NCBI RefSeq assembly: GCF_033118175.1
Contig: NC_083695.1
Span: 33,559,607-33,623,606 of the forward strand
Source of the DNA: Dama dama
Lineage: Eukaryota; Chordata; Mammalia; Artiodactyla; Cervidae
Direction of reading: 5' to 3'
Length of the DNA: 64,000 nt
A program made the translations under genes and the position numbers. Within the stretch, counting starts at the first letter, position 1. Each line of letters begins with the position of its first letter. Positions 24,715 to 37,758 of this stretch are shown one piece after another. Under the pieces are notes generated by a model. That model was not told the origin of the DNA. It did not search any database and saw only the letters and a list, made by a program, of their open reading frames with translations.

Positions 24715-25610
24715 CAGGATATAATCTCAGATTACAAAGAAACATTCATGCTGAAGAGCAAAAACAATCAATGGAGACAAGCTCTGAAATGACACTGGTG
24801 TGGAATTAGCAGACAGGAGTTTTAAAGCAATTGTTTAACTGTATACTCCAAGATGTAAAGTAAAATATGCTCATATGAATGAACAATTAGAAAGTCTCAG
24901 CAGAGATATAGAAACTTTTAAAAATAGAAATTCTGGAACTGAAAGTACAGCTTCTGAAATTAAAAATTCACCACCTGCTCTGAGCAATTTAGAGATGATA
25001 AAAGAGCCAACAAACTTGAATACAGATCTATTGAAATTATCAAGTCTGAGAAATACAGAGGAAAAAAAGACTGAAACAGAATGAACAGAGCTTCTGTAAC
25101 CTGTGGGACAATATCAAAGGGCCTAATGTATGTGTATTTAGAATCCCAGAAGGAAGGGAGAGAGAAAATGGGCAGGAGAAATGTTTGATTAAATAATAGG
25201 TGAACATCTCATAATTCTGATTAAAAACATGAATTTAAGGATTTGGAAAGCTCAATGTATACCACAAACAGAATAAATACACAGAAAATCAAAACTAAAC
25301 ATATTATAATCAAACTACTGAACACAAAAGATAAAGAGGAGAAAGTTGCTAAAGCAAAATAGCACATTACATACAGAAGAAACATTAAATGAATAATGGC
25401 AGGTTTCTCATCAGAAGCATTGAGGGTCAAAAGAGAATGGAAAAATCTTCCAGGTACTCAAAAAACCTGCCAGTCCAGAATTTTTGTGTCCAACAAAATT
25501 TTTCTTCAAGTATGAAGGTGAAATCAAGTCACTTTTTTGTAAACAAAAGGGTGCATACTATATGATTCCACGTGTGTGTGTATGTATATATATAGAGTCA
25601 TTGGAGATAG
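24715..25610 (+). mobile_element. HAL1/L1 fossil in sense orientation with degraded ORF1-like frame
   Basis: gaaattctggaactgaaagt and the sequence to about 25520 read as an L1-type ORF1 region. The remaining frame at 24875-25084 (NSGTESTASEIKNS...) shows the coiled-coil-like repeats of ORF1, followed by broken text with tcatcagaagcattgagggt. Frameshifts and stops are frequent. It ends near cacgtgtgtgtgtatg. Confidence 0.75.
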
Positions 25611-28391
25611 AAGTCAAGATATATTTGGAGGGGATTAGTAATTTCAAGAAGGGAATGTTTCCATGTAATATACCACCTCACAAATTAGTAGCTTAAGAAA
25701 AAGTTTTATTAATGATTCTGTAATCAAGAATAGGCTCAAGTGAGTTCTTCTGCTGGTCTTGACAGTAGTCACTTGTATGACTGCATTCAATTAGTGTGTT
25801 GCCTGCAAGCGGGATTTGTTAGGGTTGCCTGGAACCCTTTCTGTCTTCATTTAGTCTTAGAGTCAGTACTTCCGGCCTCAGGCTTACAGTTTATACCCCT
25901 TTTAAATATGTGTTATACTTCAATAAAAAGTTTACTTTCAAATGGGGTACAATCAGTGGAAAACCTAGTTGTTAAAGAATAATGTAGCAAAAACAGTTAT
26001 TATAGAATGTTTCAGAGAAAACAAGTACTTCTTATCTGTCTAGTGTAAAGTTTTTGTAAGGAAAATTAATAGATGACAAAGAAAAAAAATATTTAACTTT
26101 AGGTTGCAGTTAGATGGCTCCAACTTCAAAGGGTGTAAGAACCTGTTAAAAGAGTTTTGAGCAGAGGAATCTTGTGATAAGAACAGTAGTTTAGGGGATA
26201 TAATTTCATGATAGTGTATAAGATCAAATGGAGGAAAGAGAGGTTATAATCAGGCAGACTTGTTTGGAAGCAGCTATTCAGATGTGTACCTATAAGGATT
26301 TGAACTAGTATGGTGGAAATTTAATGAGAAAGAAGGTAATAAAATTTATTTATCCCATATACAGGGATCGAGGACCTACTCTGTTCCAGGCACTGAGTAA
26401 GGAACTCACAATAAATGAAATAGAAGTATAGAGAAATAATCACAGTTTGTTGTAATAAGAGTTTTAATAGATGAATGCTTAAGGTGTTAAGGACCCAAGA
26501 TGAGGAATCAACTAATTGTTTGGAAGAGTCTAGTAAATGTTTTATACAAGATTAAACATTAGGTGAGTATTTGAAGTTTGGCAAGCAAAAGCATAAGTAA
26601 AGAAGAGTAGAGCATCTTGCATTGAGGACATGGTAGAATATGTCTCTGTGTCCAAGCTAAGCCACAGGTACAAGGATCTAGAAAGACAAAAGAAGGATTA
26701 CATTGCTAAAGGCAAAAGATACCATTAAAGAAGGTTTAATAGGAATTATGACTACGTAAGTAGCAAAAATTACCCTAAGATTCTGAGTATAAGTAACTAG
26801 AAGAATGATAATACAGATAAATGGGAACTCAGTGTTATGAATTATATAGCCTATAGATATTTTTCATCTGAGTGTACCTAAAATACCCAGAGGGTACTTT
26901 TTTATGTATATTTGAACACTAAATGTGTTTCATCGGTGGAATTCTGAATATCGTACACTCATCGTAGGTTTTTAAAGCCAACAAACAACCTAGAATTGAT
27001 TATTGACCATTGGCACAGTTTTTCTTCAAAATTACAATATGTAAAATAAAAGAAAATTTACTTGAATTTTTCTTAACTCAGAAGAAAAGAAATAGGGTGA
27101 CTAAATGAGAAACATAACTGTTATGAATGTTCCAAAGGTTTGGATCTAAATTATCAAATTAATTCCTCTTTCATTTGTTTTAAAATACTGTTGTTTCAAG
27201 AGCGACCAATTATCAGCTAATGCTAGATCTATAATTATGTGTTAATATATGACAAGGCTGGCAGTCTGCACAGAAGACTGGCATTTAGCAGATGCTTGAA
27301 GCTGCTGTTGGTCCAATGAATCTGTAGCTCAGAAATTTTCCTACAAAGAACCTCTATTATTCAGGTTACACATCCATTTTTGGAGACACAATCCACTGAC
27401 TATAGTCAGTATTACCTGAAAAATTACACAGTAATTGATTAAAAATCCAAATCAAACTGTGATACAGTGGATCCATTTTGAGTGGTTGTCTGAGAACTAG
27501 GGGGCAGAAAGAGAAGCTTATTAAAAACCACAAGAGTAATTGTGGAAGTAATAGATATGTTTATTGTCTTGATTGTGGTGGTAGTTTCATGGATATATAC
27601 ATACTACATACTTAACAAATTATACACTTTAATATGTGCAGTTTACTGGATGTCAATCTATTACCTACCTAGGTTCTTAGACTCTTGAATCAATAGAAAT
27701 TGATAAGAGGTCAGAGGAGAAATTCAGGCCAAGATTTACTAGGACTCATACTGCAGCACAGGGAATGCAAACAAGTTCCCTTTATCACTCCCCAGTGCCC
27801 AGTGTGGGGATGAGCAGGTCGCATACATGGAGTGAGGGTAGGGGCAGTGGCTGGGCTCCAGGGGTGGTTTAAGTGGTCTACCCCCCCTTTGGCGGTGCTG
27901 TGGGCAGGAATCATGTGCACTACCCTGCTTTTGCTCTGGTACCTCAGAAGTAGCAACTGGGACTTGGCCTTTATGTATATTGTTCATAATTTGCCCCAGC
28001 TATGCATGCATGCAGTTATTTTTAGTTTCTTAGCATTTCTTTGTATTTTTTTGCTCTAGGAAACATTTGTCCATGTACAAAAACTCCAGTAGAGGGTCCC
28101 AAGCCACAGGTTTCAGTATGTCTCAAATCATAGCTTAGTGCAGCTGTTATTAAAAGAAATTAATCTTAGAATGGTCAGATATAATATTTGAGGTACTGCA
28201 CCATTATTCATATTTTAAAAGATCTAGTCTTTTTTTTTTTTTAGATCTAGTCATTTTTAAGTGGATATGCACAATTTGAACTAATCTAGGTTACCTGAAT
28301 TATAATGAAATTAGTGTAGTGATTTTTTAACTAGAGTCTTAAAATAATATGCTTTATTAAGTATAGATTTGTGTGTTTATGAATCTGTGCT
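25611..28391. other. Mostly unique intron, 2.8 kb
   Basis: An old repeat phrase lies near 25690-25900. A less AT-rich patch at 27720-27960 gives overlapping short frames on both strands, none recognisable. No RNA gene or splice-flanked exon identified. Confidence 0.55.
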
Positions 28392-28549
28392 GGGGCTTCC
28401 CTGGTGGCCCAGGTGGTAAAGAATCTGCCTGCAATGTGGGAGACCCAGGTTCAATCCCTGGGTCGGGAACGTCCCCTGGAGAAGGGAATGGCAACCCACT
28501 CCAGTATTCTTGCCTGGAGAATTCCATGGACAGAGAAGCCTAGCGACTG
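28392..28549 (+). mobile_element. Bov-tA SINE, 3'-truncated
   Basis: ggggcttccctggtggccca through attccatggacagagaagcc; the last 50-60 bases of the BovB-derived tail are missing. A long T run (about 22) begins at 28561. Confidence 0.9.
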
Positions 28550-28830
28550 ATTCTGGATAATTTTTTTTTTTTTTTTTTTTTTTGAGAATGTATTCCTGCG
28601 GACTGGATATTTAAATTGGCCTTCAAGCAGGTTTTATAATACATCAGTACTGCCTTAGTTTGAGTAGTTTTTCCTTATGAGAGATGCAGAAAGGTCAATG
28701 TCTCAAGTGCCCCAGATCATAATAAATATTTTAAATACTTTTCTTACCTTTATACACTTTTGCTTTTATTAATGAGCTTTTTTTAAAAAAATTGAACTAT
28801 TAATAGCTTTCTGATAGTGTCATACTAGCT

Positions 28831-29028
28831 GTGAAAAGTGAAAGTGTTAGTCATTCAGTCGTGTCTGACTCTTTGCCACTCCATGGACTGTAACCCACCA
28901 GGCTCCTCTGTCCCTGGAATTCTCCAGGCAAGAATACTGGGGTGGGTAGCCATTTTCTTCTCTAGGGGATCTTCCCAACTCAGGGATTGCAAGCAGATTC
29001 TTTACCATCTGAGCCACCGGGAAGTCCA
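28831..29028 (-). mobile_element. Bov-tA SINE, antisense
   Basis: agtgttagtcattcagtcgt to the reversed head gagccaccgggaagtcc. The flanks catactagct and catcctagct look like a diverged duplication. Confidence 0.92.
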
Positions 29029-30285
29029 TCATCCTAGCTATGGTTGAGACTAATGTGAAGTCTAGGTTGGTTGGTTTGTTTTTCTTTTTTTTCTTTCTAG
29101 GAACTCTAGTTTTTAAAGGTTAATTCTATTGGTAGAACATAGATGTGTTAGAATACATAAGGACTTTGATTAAAGATCAACTGAGGATATGTGATATAAG
29201 AGGATCTTTTAAAAGAATTGGTATTTGATGCTTGGGGGTGTAGTCAATCAGCTTCCTATATAATATTACTAAAATACAAATAAGTGAAAATATTCATATC
29301 CTTTAATACAGTATTTTCAGTTCTTAAAATTTAAACTAATCAAAATAAGACTGTGTGAAGATAGTTATATCACTTTATGCATAATAGTAAAAAATTAAAC
29401 AAAACCTTGATGGAACGGATAAAGTATGTTATTTACTTTATGCTAGCATTAAAAATGATACAGCAGTTTTAGACTATTCTTATATATTGTGTTAAATGAA
29501 CAATACAAGTGTTTATTCATTTTGTAAAACATCATTACTTAAAATTTGAGGACTTTTCAATAGTATACAAAAATCAGAATATTAAATTACCTTCCACTAC
29601 AATCAAAACAGTTGGAGGTGGGGGTAAGACAATAAGTACTGTGTGTTTTCCATATTTTATTTCTATATATTTTTAAAATTATCAGTTGTTTTTAGAAGAA
29701 CACAAGCCTTTTAATTAAGTATACAAATTTAGTTACCCTAAAGTAATATAGACTACTAGTGTCTGAAGCTCTGGGGTTTCATTAGTACAGTGACGACTTA
29801 ATTAACAAATCCTCGATGAACAAAACCTCTTTCCCCAAGACTGGCCTTGGTTCAGCAGACATGAGGGAAGGATCAATTTTCTCTGAGCTAGATTGGTGGC
29901 AGCAGGGACTAATGAGGCAGGGCCTTGAAAGTGGCTCTCTCTCAGATCTAACTCCTCAGGGGTTAGCTAGAGCTGATGCTAAGGGCTCTGCTGTACTCCT
30001 GGGACCTACACAGCCTGGTTACCCAGGTGTTAAAAAAACAATTTCTGTGCCAAGACCATATGTGGCTTTTAAGAGACGCAGCAGGACTCTTGATTTAGGC
30101 AGAGCATTCCTAGTGTGGAATGAGTAGGCTAGAAAATAGCAAAGTGGGAATTCCACGTGCCAGGAAGCTTCCGCTTGTCTTCTGTGTGCTGCTCACTGCT
30201 CTGCTTTTTCTATTTTCTGGGTTTTATTTTATTCAACTATGAAATGAAAGGACTGACTAGAAAATCTCTACTGTATCTTTCAGTT
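29029..30285. other. Unique intron with one unexplained 103-codon frame
   Basis: The plus frame at 29816-30127 (starts MNKTSFPKTGLGSADMREGS) lies in locally GC-richer text. I recognise no family, it lacks clear splice or promoter context, and it may be a decayed LTR-type repeat. The rest shows nothing. Confidence 0.4.
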
Positions 30286-30333
30286 CTAATGGTCTGTGTG
30301 TCCAGATTGCTCTAATGGTCTATATGTCTAGAT

Positions 30334-30500
30334 CAGGAGTCAGCAACCTTTCTATAAAGCGTCAGCATATATGATCTCAGTTGAGGCTGTTTAACTCTGC
30401 CTGTAGTGTGAAAGTATCCCTATATAACAATGCATAAATCAAATGGAAATAGGGCAGCTAGCTATATCTGGCCCATAAGCCATAGTTGAACAACCTCTGG
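30334..30500. mobile_element. hAT-like DNA transposon remnant (family A)
   Basis: caggagtcagcaacctttct at left and atagttgaacaacctctgg at right form imperfect inverted ends; the interior resembles the copies at 24470 and 56068. Confidence 0.7.
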
Positions 30501-30504
30501 TCTA

Positions 30505-30827
30505 GATTTTTTGGTAAGATTTATATATTTTTGGCTTCTCCGGGTCTTCATTGCTACATGCGGGTTTTCCTGGGCTGTGCTGAGTGGGAACTACTCTCTA
30601 ATTGCGGTGTGCAGGCTTCTCATTGAGATGGCTTTTCTTGGTGCAGAGCACGGGCTCTAGGCACGGGAGCTCAGTAGTTGCAGCTCTCCGGTTCTAGTGC
30701 ACTGACTCGGTGGTTGTAGTGCATGGGCTTAGTTGCTCCGCAGCATGTGGGATCTTCCCTAATGGGGGATCCAACCTGTGTCCCCTGCATTGCCAGGCAG
30801 ATTCTTAACTAGACCACCAGGGAAGCC
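30505..30827 (-). mobile_element. CHR-type tRNA-Glu SINE, antisense
   Basis: atttttggcttctccgggtc, agagcacgggctctaggcac, and the reversed head gaccaccagggaagcc. ctggtcta is duplicated at 30497-30504 and 30828-30835. Confidence 0.92.
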
Positions 30828-30959
30828 CTGGTCTATATATTAATATAATGTAAGTATTAAAAGAATTCTTAGGGGGCTACAACATAAACCATATATCAGA
30901 GGGACCATTCTCTCAGACTTTTTACTTTTAAGGTTAGTGAGACATAAAATGATATTTCA

Positions 30960-31057
30960 GAGAGTTCCCTGGTGGCCTAGTGGTTAGGATTCCAGGCTTT
31001 CACTGACATGTCCTGGTTTCATTCCCTGGTTGGGGAACTGAGATAAAAATAAGTAAA
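30960..31057 (+). mobile_element. Short tRNA-derived SINE (CHR head) with 15-bp duplication
   Basis: gagagttccctggtggccta and ctggtttcattccctggttg are a tRNA-like head and B box, followed by an A-rich tail. taaaatgatatttca flanks it exactly (30945-30959 and 31058-31072). The unit is only about 98 bases. Confidence 0.92.
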
Positions 31058-31322
31058 TAAAATGATATTTCAAAGTCAGTGTTTAACAGCTTGGAAGAAA
31101 AGGATAAAAATACCTTGTCATCAAATTACTAGAGTAAATTATCTGCAGTAGAGGAGCCCTGTGATTCCCAATTAAGGAAGAAATGGTATCTATAATACTT
31201 GTGACTAGATTCTTCAAAATCCTCAAACTGTCAGCCTAGTAGGAGAAAAGTTCAACAGCCTGTTAATATCGTTTCTTATAAAATTGGCTAAATCAGTCCT
31301 TTCATGGTACTGTATGCTTCAG

Positions 31323-31324
<2 letters not shown>

Positions 31325-31386
<62 letters not shown>
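31325..31386. repeat. (TG)31 microsatellite with GC-rich end
   Basis: Sixty-two bases of uninterrupted TG, followed by cgcacacgcgc. Alternating purine-pyrimidine over more than 70 bases can adopt Z-DNA and is likely length-variable. Confidence 0.97.
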
Positions 31387-31389
<3 letters not shown>

Positions 31390-31914
31390 ACACGCGCTTT
31401 TCTAAAAAAGGACAACTGCCATGCTAGGCAGGCTTCAGATTTCTATCTGTGTTGTGTTGGGCTTATACCTCGGTCTTAAGTTACCAGGATTCCAACATGG
31501 AAATCAGAGTATGATCACTTTGGAGACCTTTGTTAGTTTTCCCACTTTAGGCCTCATCCAGTATTACTGTGTCTAGAGCATTTATAGCAAACTTTACTTT
31601 TGTTTGCTGTAACAACAAAGAAATCATAGGTTGGGTTAATTAACTCATGCCTATTATTATATAAAGGGATCAGTACAGTGACACTTTATCTGCTTAGGGA
31701 AGTCTAAAACATTCTTCTTAGCCAGCTTGCTTTCACCTAAACACTTGGGATCTTTTACTTTCTAAGCTGCAGAGCATGAACTCCTTACTGGCCTATCCTA
31801 CTAAATCTGTGAGCACAGCAGAACTGACATATTCTTTGAGTTACAGCTTGTCCAGAGTGAGCAGTTGTACCATCCCAGCATAAGGACATCTATAGCCGTT
31901 ACTTTAATACAGCA

Positions 31915-32350
31915 GTTTTCAAGGTGTGAACCCATTGGAGGTGTCCAGGACACTCTCAGAGTGTCTTCCATGAAGGCAAAACTATTTCACAATAACACTA
32001 AGACATTGTCTTTATGACTCAGTTTCAGTAGTTTTCCAGAGAGTGCATAATGTGTAATACAGCAACAGATTTCATACTGAAGTAGATGTGAAAACCCTGC
32101 TGTCTTTTATTAAACCAGACATTAAAGCGATTAGCAAAAATGCAAATGCAAGTTTTCAATAATATTTTTATTTGGAATATATTATTTTTATAAAAATATG
32201 TTAAAATTTAATAGGTCTATTAATAAATTTTTTCCACTCTTTTAAAATTTCTAATACAGTAAGTATTGATAAATACAACTCACATAAACAAATGGCACTT
32301 GGGGTCCTCAATCTTTAAAAATATTATATATGTCCTAGAACCCAAAAGTA
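31915..32350. mobile_element. Old hAT-like DNA transposon remnant
   Basis: agcagttttcaaggtgtgaa, gcaaaactatttcacaataa, ttttattaaaccagacatta and cttggggtcctcaatcttta follow the order of a known mammalian DNA-transposon fossil whose name I do not assert. Coding content is absent. Confidence 0.6.
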
Positions 32351-35300
32351 TATCTCCCAGTTACTGATAACAATCTCAGCATGTTTCCATACATAAAATG
32401 TCAACTGAAATTTCCTCGTTCAGCAAACAGATGTGAAGAATTTAGTGCTTATCCTTTCAGACATCTCTCGACTGAGTGCTTGCATATCTACAGTACATAA
32501 TTTTGTATATATAGGATTATACTGTACTTTTTCTCTGAATTCTTATAAAATCCTGAGGTCTTTAAAAGGGCATAGGAATCATCTTATTTCATTCCCAACT
32601 CAATTCAAGAATCCTTTCTAAAACATTCACTGCCTAGCAGATTGTTCATTTTGGTTTTATAAACCCTAAATTGTCAGAAAATTCTTCTTTCTGTTAAACA
32701 GAAATTTACCTTCTTACAAATCTCTTCATTGGCTCCCTAATTTCACTTTCGGTAGCTATGTAGAATCCATCTTATCTATCTTCACTGTGTCTCATCCTGG
32801 ATATTTTCTTCTGACCTATCTTGCAGTTCACTAATTCTTTTCTAAGCTGCATCTGAGTTTCTTTTAAACAGTATTCATTGAATTCTTATTTTCAGTTTTT
32901 GTTTAAACCTGTGAAATTCTTATCTATTTTTCTTACTTTTGTACTCCTCTGTTAAAGTTTTCAGTTTTTAACTTGTAATCAGTAAGGACAGTCATTTCAG
33001 AGTTTCTGTTTGACGGGTTCATTATCTGGACCACTTTGGGCTACTTTCTGTTGTATAATTTCTGGTGGTTTTAATTTCTTGCTCCTCTCCTTATATTACT
33101 GTTTTTTGTGTGTGTGTGTGTGTTTGAGACTTTGTATTTGGAAAATTCTTTGTAGAAATAATTCAAGGTATAGGCTAATTCATGTTTTCTTTTGGTAAGC
33201 ACGTGTCCACTGGCATACTAGAAGCATCTTGAGCTAAGTTTAGGTATTTAGATGATTGGGGTATAAACCACAGTTCATTGCTCAGGCCTGCCTACCTCCT
33301 GTATACCCTAAACCTAGCTGCAGTCCTTTGGGTTCCAGACTTAATATGAAGAGATTTCACCAGGGCCATCTCACTTTATAGGGTCTAGATTCCAAGTTTT
33401 GTCCTCCAGCAATATCAAACATCAGACTCACCTCTCTGGGCTCTATTATCCCTTATGTCCTACCCTGGTAATTTTTCATTCTTTTGTTAGGGCATCAGTA
33501 CTTTCAAGCACATTTTAAGGATATTTTTTGCCCATTCTAATTCTTCATGGGATGGTTGGTCCAAATTACTTAATCTCTTACTATCAGAAGCCCCTAAAAC
33601 CTACTTAAACTCATACTAATATTTCTCTATTCTTCTGGATTGCTAGAAAAACTGTTAGGAAGCAGAGATAACCCTGAAAGGGCATCCTCATAGACACATT
33701 TTACCATCTGTACCATATTTATCCATATGCTCTTTAAGAACACATGTTGAATGTGTAATCTGATATTGCATTTCATTTCAGACACAATGAAGGTATTATC
33801 AAATTCAACTAAGCAGTTATTCTGTAGTCTTCATCTCATAATTTTGAAAAGTTAAGATTAATAATGGAGTGCTACCCTTTTTTTATATATATATTTATTA
33901 GCCAGGTTAGGCTAAGGCAGCAGCCTACTAACAAATAACCCTCAGAATCTAAATGACATTCAATAATAGATTTTCTTTTTCTCTTGCATTCTTTTTCTTC
34001 ACTGGGTAGCTGAGGCCCTACTCCATCTTTTCTCCTGTCTGGGATCAACACTGAAGGGCAGTCCCAATCAGGAGTATGTTACTTGCATTAGAGGGGTAAA
34101 GGCATGATGAAAACTACACAGTAGTTCCTACATCTCTTGCATCATCTCCCCACACATTTCATTAGCTGAAGCTAATCATATGGCCTGATAATAATCAGGT
34201 AGGAAGTACAGTCATTATTACAGAATGTATAATAGTTCCCCCACAGGATTGAGCCCAGTAAGGAGGAGCAGTGAATACAGTGTATCCCGTGGTCCCATTT
34301 TCCATCCCAGGTTTATATTCTAGTCTTCTTGAAATATAGTCTAGTCTTCTTGAGATAAAGCTAATGGTCTTATTGTAATTTGGGGTTATATCCTAAATTT
34401 ATCATAAATTACACTAACAACAAAAAAGTCAGAACATGCTATTCTTTAAACCTTAAATTAAGGTAGAGAATGGGGTTTGTTTTAAAAGCCACTCACATCA
34501 CCCTTCTTTAAAATATTAATTCTGTGTGAGCACAGTTTCTTTCATCTGGTGTTTCTCTAAATTCCTTTGCCCCACCTCTTTTCCCAGTAGTGATAATGGA
34601 ATTTGTTTTTCAGGGAGTTAAATCTTTAATATTGACCCCTCAGTATTACAGCATAGCCCAGTTGTTTTCTGTTTTGTATTATACCTTCATTAGCACTAAA
34701 TTTTTCATCCTAGCTTTCCTAGGATTTTTATTTTTATGGTTTTAAAAAAAAAAAAAACTTCAACATTTTTCCCATTTATTTGCACATCTTCTCTCTTCTT
34801 GATTGTTTCATTGTCCACCCACCAAAGATATATTTACTGCCTCTTATCTTTTCATTCATCATATATGCTCTTAAATTCTAAACTCAGAGATTCTCAGTCC
34901 TCTTTTATAGTTACAGTGTTTCTCTAGTTCTCCTATTACTATTCAAAATGTTTTTGTGATGTATTGGGATTTTCTTCAGTGTTTGAGGTTCTCTAACATG
35001 TCCTTTTAGTTTCATGCATCAGACCGATTCCTACTATATTTTTATGGGTTCTCCTATAATTTTTTTAATGAGGAAAGTATTGAACAGCATCTAGATTTTA
35101 TTATTCCTTCCTCTAAAATATAACATTTATTTAATAATGAGATGAAAATACAGGCTTTATGAGATATAATTCCTGTGTCAAAAAGCTGTAAGTGCTACCA
35201 CTGTTTTGTGACCCCCTGAATGATGTCTGCTTTCTTTGTGTTAAATCTATCAATAAATGATCCCAAGGAATATCATAAAATTCCCTGTCATTAGCTCTAG

Positions 35301-37030
35301 AAATGCCTTGATGAGTAACTTGTTTAATGGGATAAAAGCTTCAGTAAACTGATGTCCCCACCTGAGTGGTTAATTCCGAAATATTATTTGTCTAACACAT
35401 TGTTGTCAATGACAACTGAATAAGAACTTTTAGGAGCAGTTGGCTGTCCAACGATCGCAAATTTCAAGGCTATGCAAATTGTGCCAGTTCAGCCCAGCTC
35501 TTTTCTCTATTATCATATCAATTGAGTCAGTTCATAGTAGACAAAGCAAGGTTATGGGAACCACCTAGAGCATCATGCACCATTTAACATCAATGCAGCA
35601 TACAAGAACATCTGCAACTTCAATCTTATTAACAGTGGAGAGAATGGAAGGCAATAAACAGCTTTCTTCACCATTTAATTGCAAAATAGTATTTCCTAAT
35701 GTTTGCATTGTTTATCAACAGGAACTTCATCAATAATTGTATAATTATGGTTGCCTAGATTACATAGGCAACCCTCATGCATCTTGTCATTTATTACAGA
35801 GAGGTCTGAATTCAATCTGAATTTGAACACACAATTCAAGACTAATAATGTAAGTCCTTTGAAATGTGAGTTGTATAATATAGATAATTTGTGCAGTAAG
35901 AGAATGGCAGTTTATGATTCTTCAGTCACTTTGGGGGTTAAGTTAACACAGAGAAAAGACTGAAAGGCAGTGAAAAATGAGGGGAAGCCACTAGTTAGAT
36001 TCTAACATAGATCCATTGAACATGAAAGTAGGTTATGTTCTTTAGAATTAATCATGAGTAATTAGATGTTTGCTTTAGGCCAAAATTGGGCTGAATTAAA
36101 ACAGAATTGTTATGCTGAGGTCTTCTTCTTAGTCTCTATACTTAAAGGGAGAAATGGCAGAAAGCTACAAGTATACTGAGAAAAAAACTGTGGTGGCCAA
36201 AGTTAGAAATTGTAAATGCAGAGGAAGACTTGACATATCTGTTCAGTCTTCACCTTTGTTGCTTCTTGAAGCCATATAACATCACTATCCCTAACTAGCA
36301 AAATGTGAGTGTTTGTAGCAAGCAGCCAAGTGCATTCTTCAGGCTCTGCGGAAGCAGGGAGTTTCTTTTGGCACACACTGCAAAATAGCCAAGAAAAATG
36401 AGAGGAAATAATATAAGTCCGGTAACAGTTATTGGTGTGGTCAGTGGGAGTTGTTTCATAATAAAACAGGAGCAGGAAAATGTGAAAAATAAGATGTACA
36501 TTTGAAGTAATTCAGGCAAGGGACTGGTCTGAAAAGTTTGTATCTTTTAAACAAGAAAATCTCATAGTTTTACTTAGATTTATTTTGTATATGAGGAAAA
36601 CCAGAAGCCTGTTCATGAAATTAGGTCTGAAACATTTCAATATTTAGGATATTTTCTCCCCCTGATTAGTCTGTATTTATACCTTTAATAATTCTTCATT
36701 CATCTTCTAGCACTTCTTTTTAAAGATCGCATAAGGAAGAAAAAAAATTGCTATAGTAAAGTATCCACAGAGTAGAAGAATATATAGAATTTTTGTCCCA
36801 TTTTTTGGTTGTCTGGGTATAGTGAACAGAACAGAAGCTTTCTTAACATGACAGTTGACCTATCATTTCCTCCACCTGAGGGATTCCAAGAACTGATGTG
36901 CTGGAGGTAATGCTTCGACATGTAATTACTTAACATTATGCCTAGAAACTTTTTTTTAAGTTTTAAGTAGTTACAGCCTCTGCTATAAACTTTGAAAAAG
37001 TTCTAGCTCTGAAGAATGAGAGTGGAGATT
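32351..37030. other. Longest mostly repeat-free stretch of the window
   Basis: About 4.7 kb with only a possible old repeat (33885-34260) and low-complexity spots. No young SINE or BovB interrupts it. No coding frame over 75 codons and no recognisable RNA. A region of constraint is possible but cannot be judged without alignment. Confidence 0.5.
33885..34260. repeat. Possible old LTR-like interspersed repeat
   Basis: tattagccaggttaggctaa, the aacaaataaccctcagaatc phrase and the following ttctctt-rich text resemble a common mammalian repeat. No long terminal repeat pair or gene is visible. Confidence 0.35.
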
Positions 37031-37095
37031 TTATATACATGCATATATATATATATAGGTATACATATACATGCATATCTGTATATATATGTCTC
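37031..37095. repeat. AT-rich imperfect repeat (ATAC/ATGC/TATA)
   Basis: Alternating tata and atgcatatac units with an inverted-repeat character; low complexity. Confidence 0.8.
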
Positions 37096-37758
37096 TCACT
37101 TAAAATACCTCAGGGAAAACATTTGTCTATGCTGGGGCTTTGCATAAATGTGTAGTACCAATTCTGACACTTGCACACCTTTCCTTTAAAGAACTTATAT
37201 GCAAACATTATTCAGGAACCTTTTCTAGGGGCTATTTATCAAAACTGCTATGATAATAACTTTGTCATAATGAGTCCTGATCTCTGTTTAGGGAGTAATT
37301 GATAAAGTAAAAAATTAATGTTCCATAATTCACATTACAATGCACATGTAATTATTTGAGATGAGGCAAACCCTATGCATTTAATTTACAACTATAATTA
37401 AGTAAACTCATTTGATACTAATTAGGTGAGCCTAAAAGGATCATAGGTTTGTGTATTTAATTATCAAAGTACAATCAGCAACCAATTTCTGAAAAGCTTT
37501 CCTAACTTGAACTCAACATTGATCTTTGCCCACACTACAATTTTATCTTCCTGGACCTTCAGTAAATTAAAAGGCATTGTGAATCATGGAAAATCTTCTT
37601 GGTGGGTTAGCTTTTTTGGCAATTTGTAATTCACCATCTGAAAACAAGAGCTTATATATATACTGGAGTTTTATATCTGTAAATAGTACATCAAAAATGA
37701 AGGAGAAATTAAGATATTTCCAGTTAACAAAAGCTAGAGGAGTTCATTACTGGTCATT
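37096..37758. other. Unique AT-rich intron
   Basis: Sequence between the AT-rich repeat and the BovB; several octamer-like and TAAT motifs occur, as expected by chance in AT-rich DNA. No gene. Confidence 0.5.

Noticed and set aside
24875..25084. 69-codon plus-strand frame as a possible gene
   Set aside because: It lies in a HAL1/L1 fossil and shows ORF1-like wording with flanking frameshifts.
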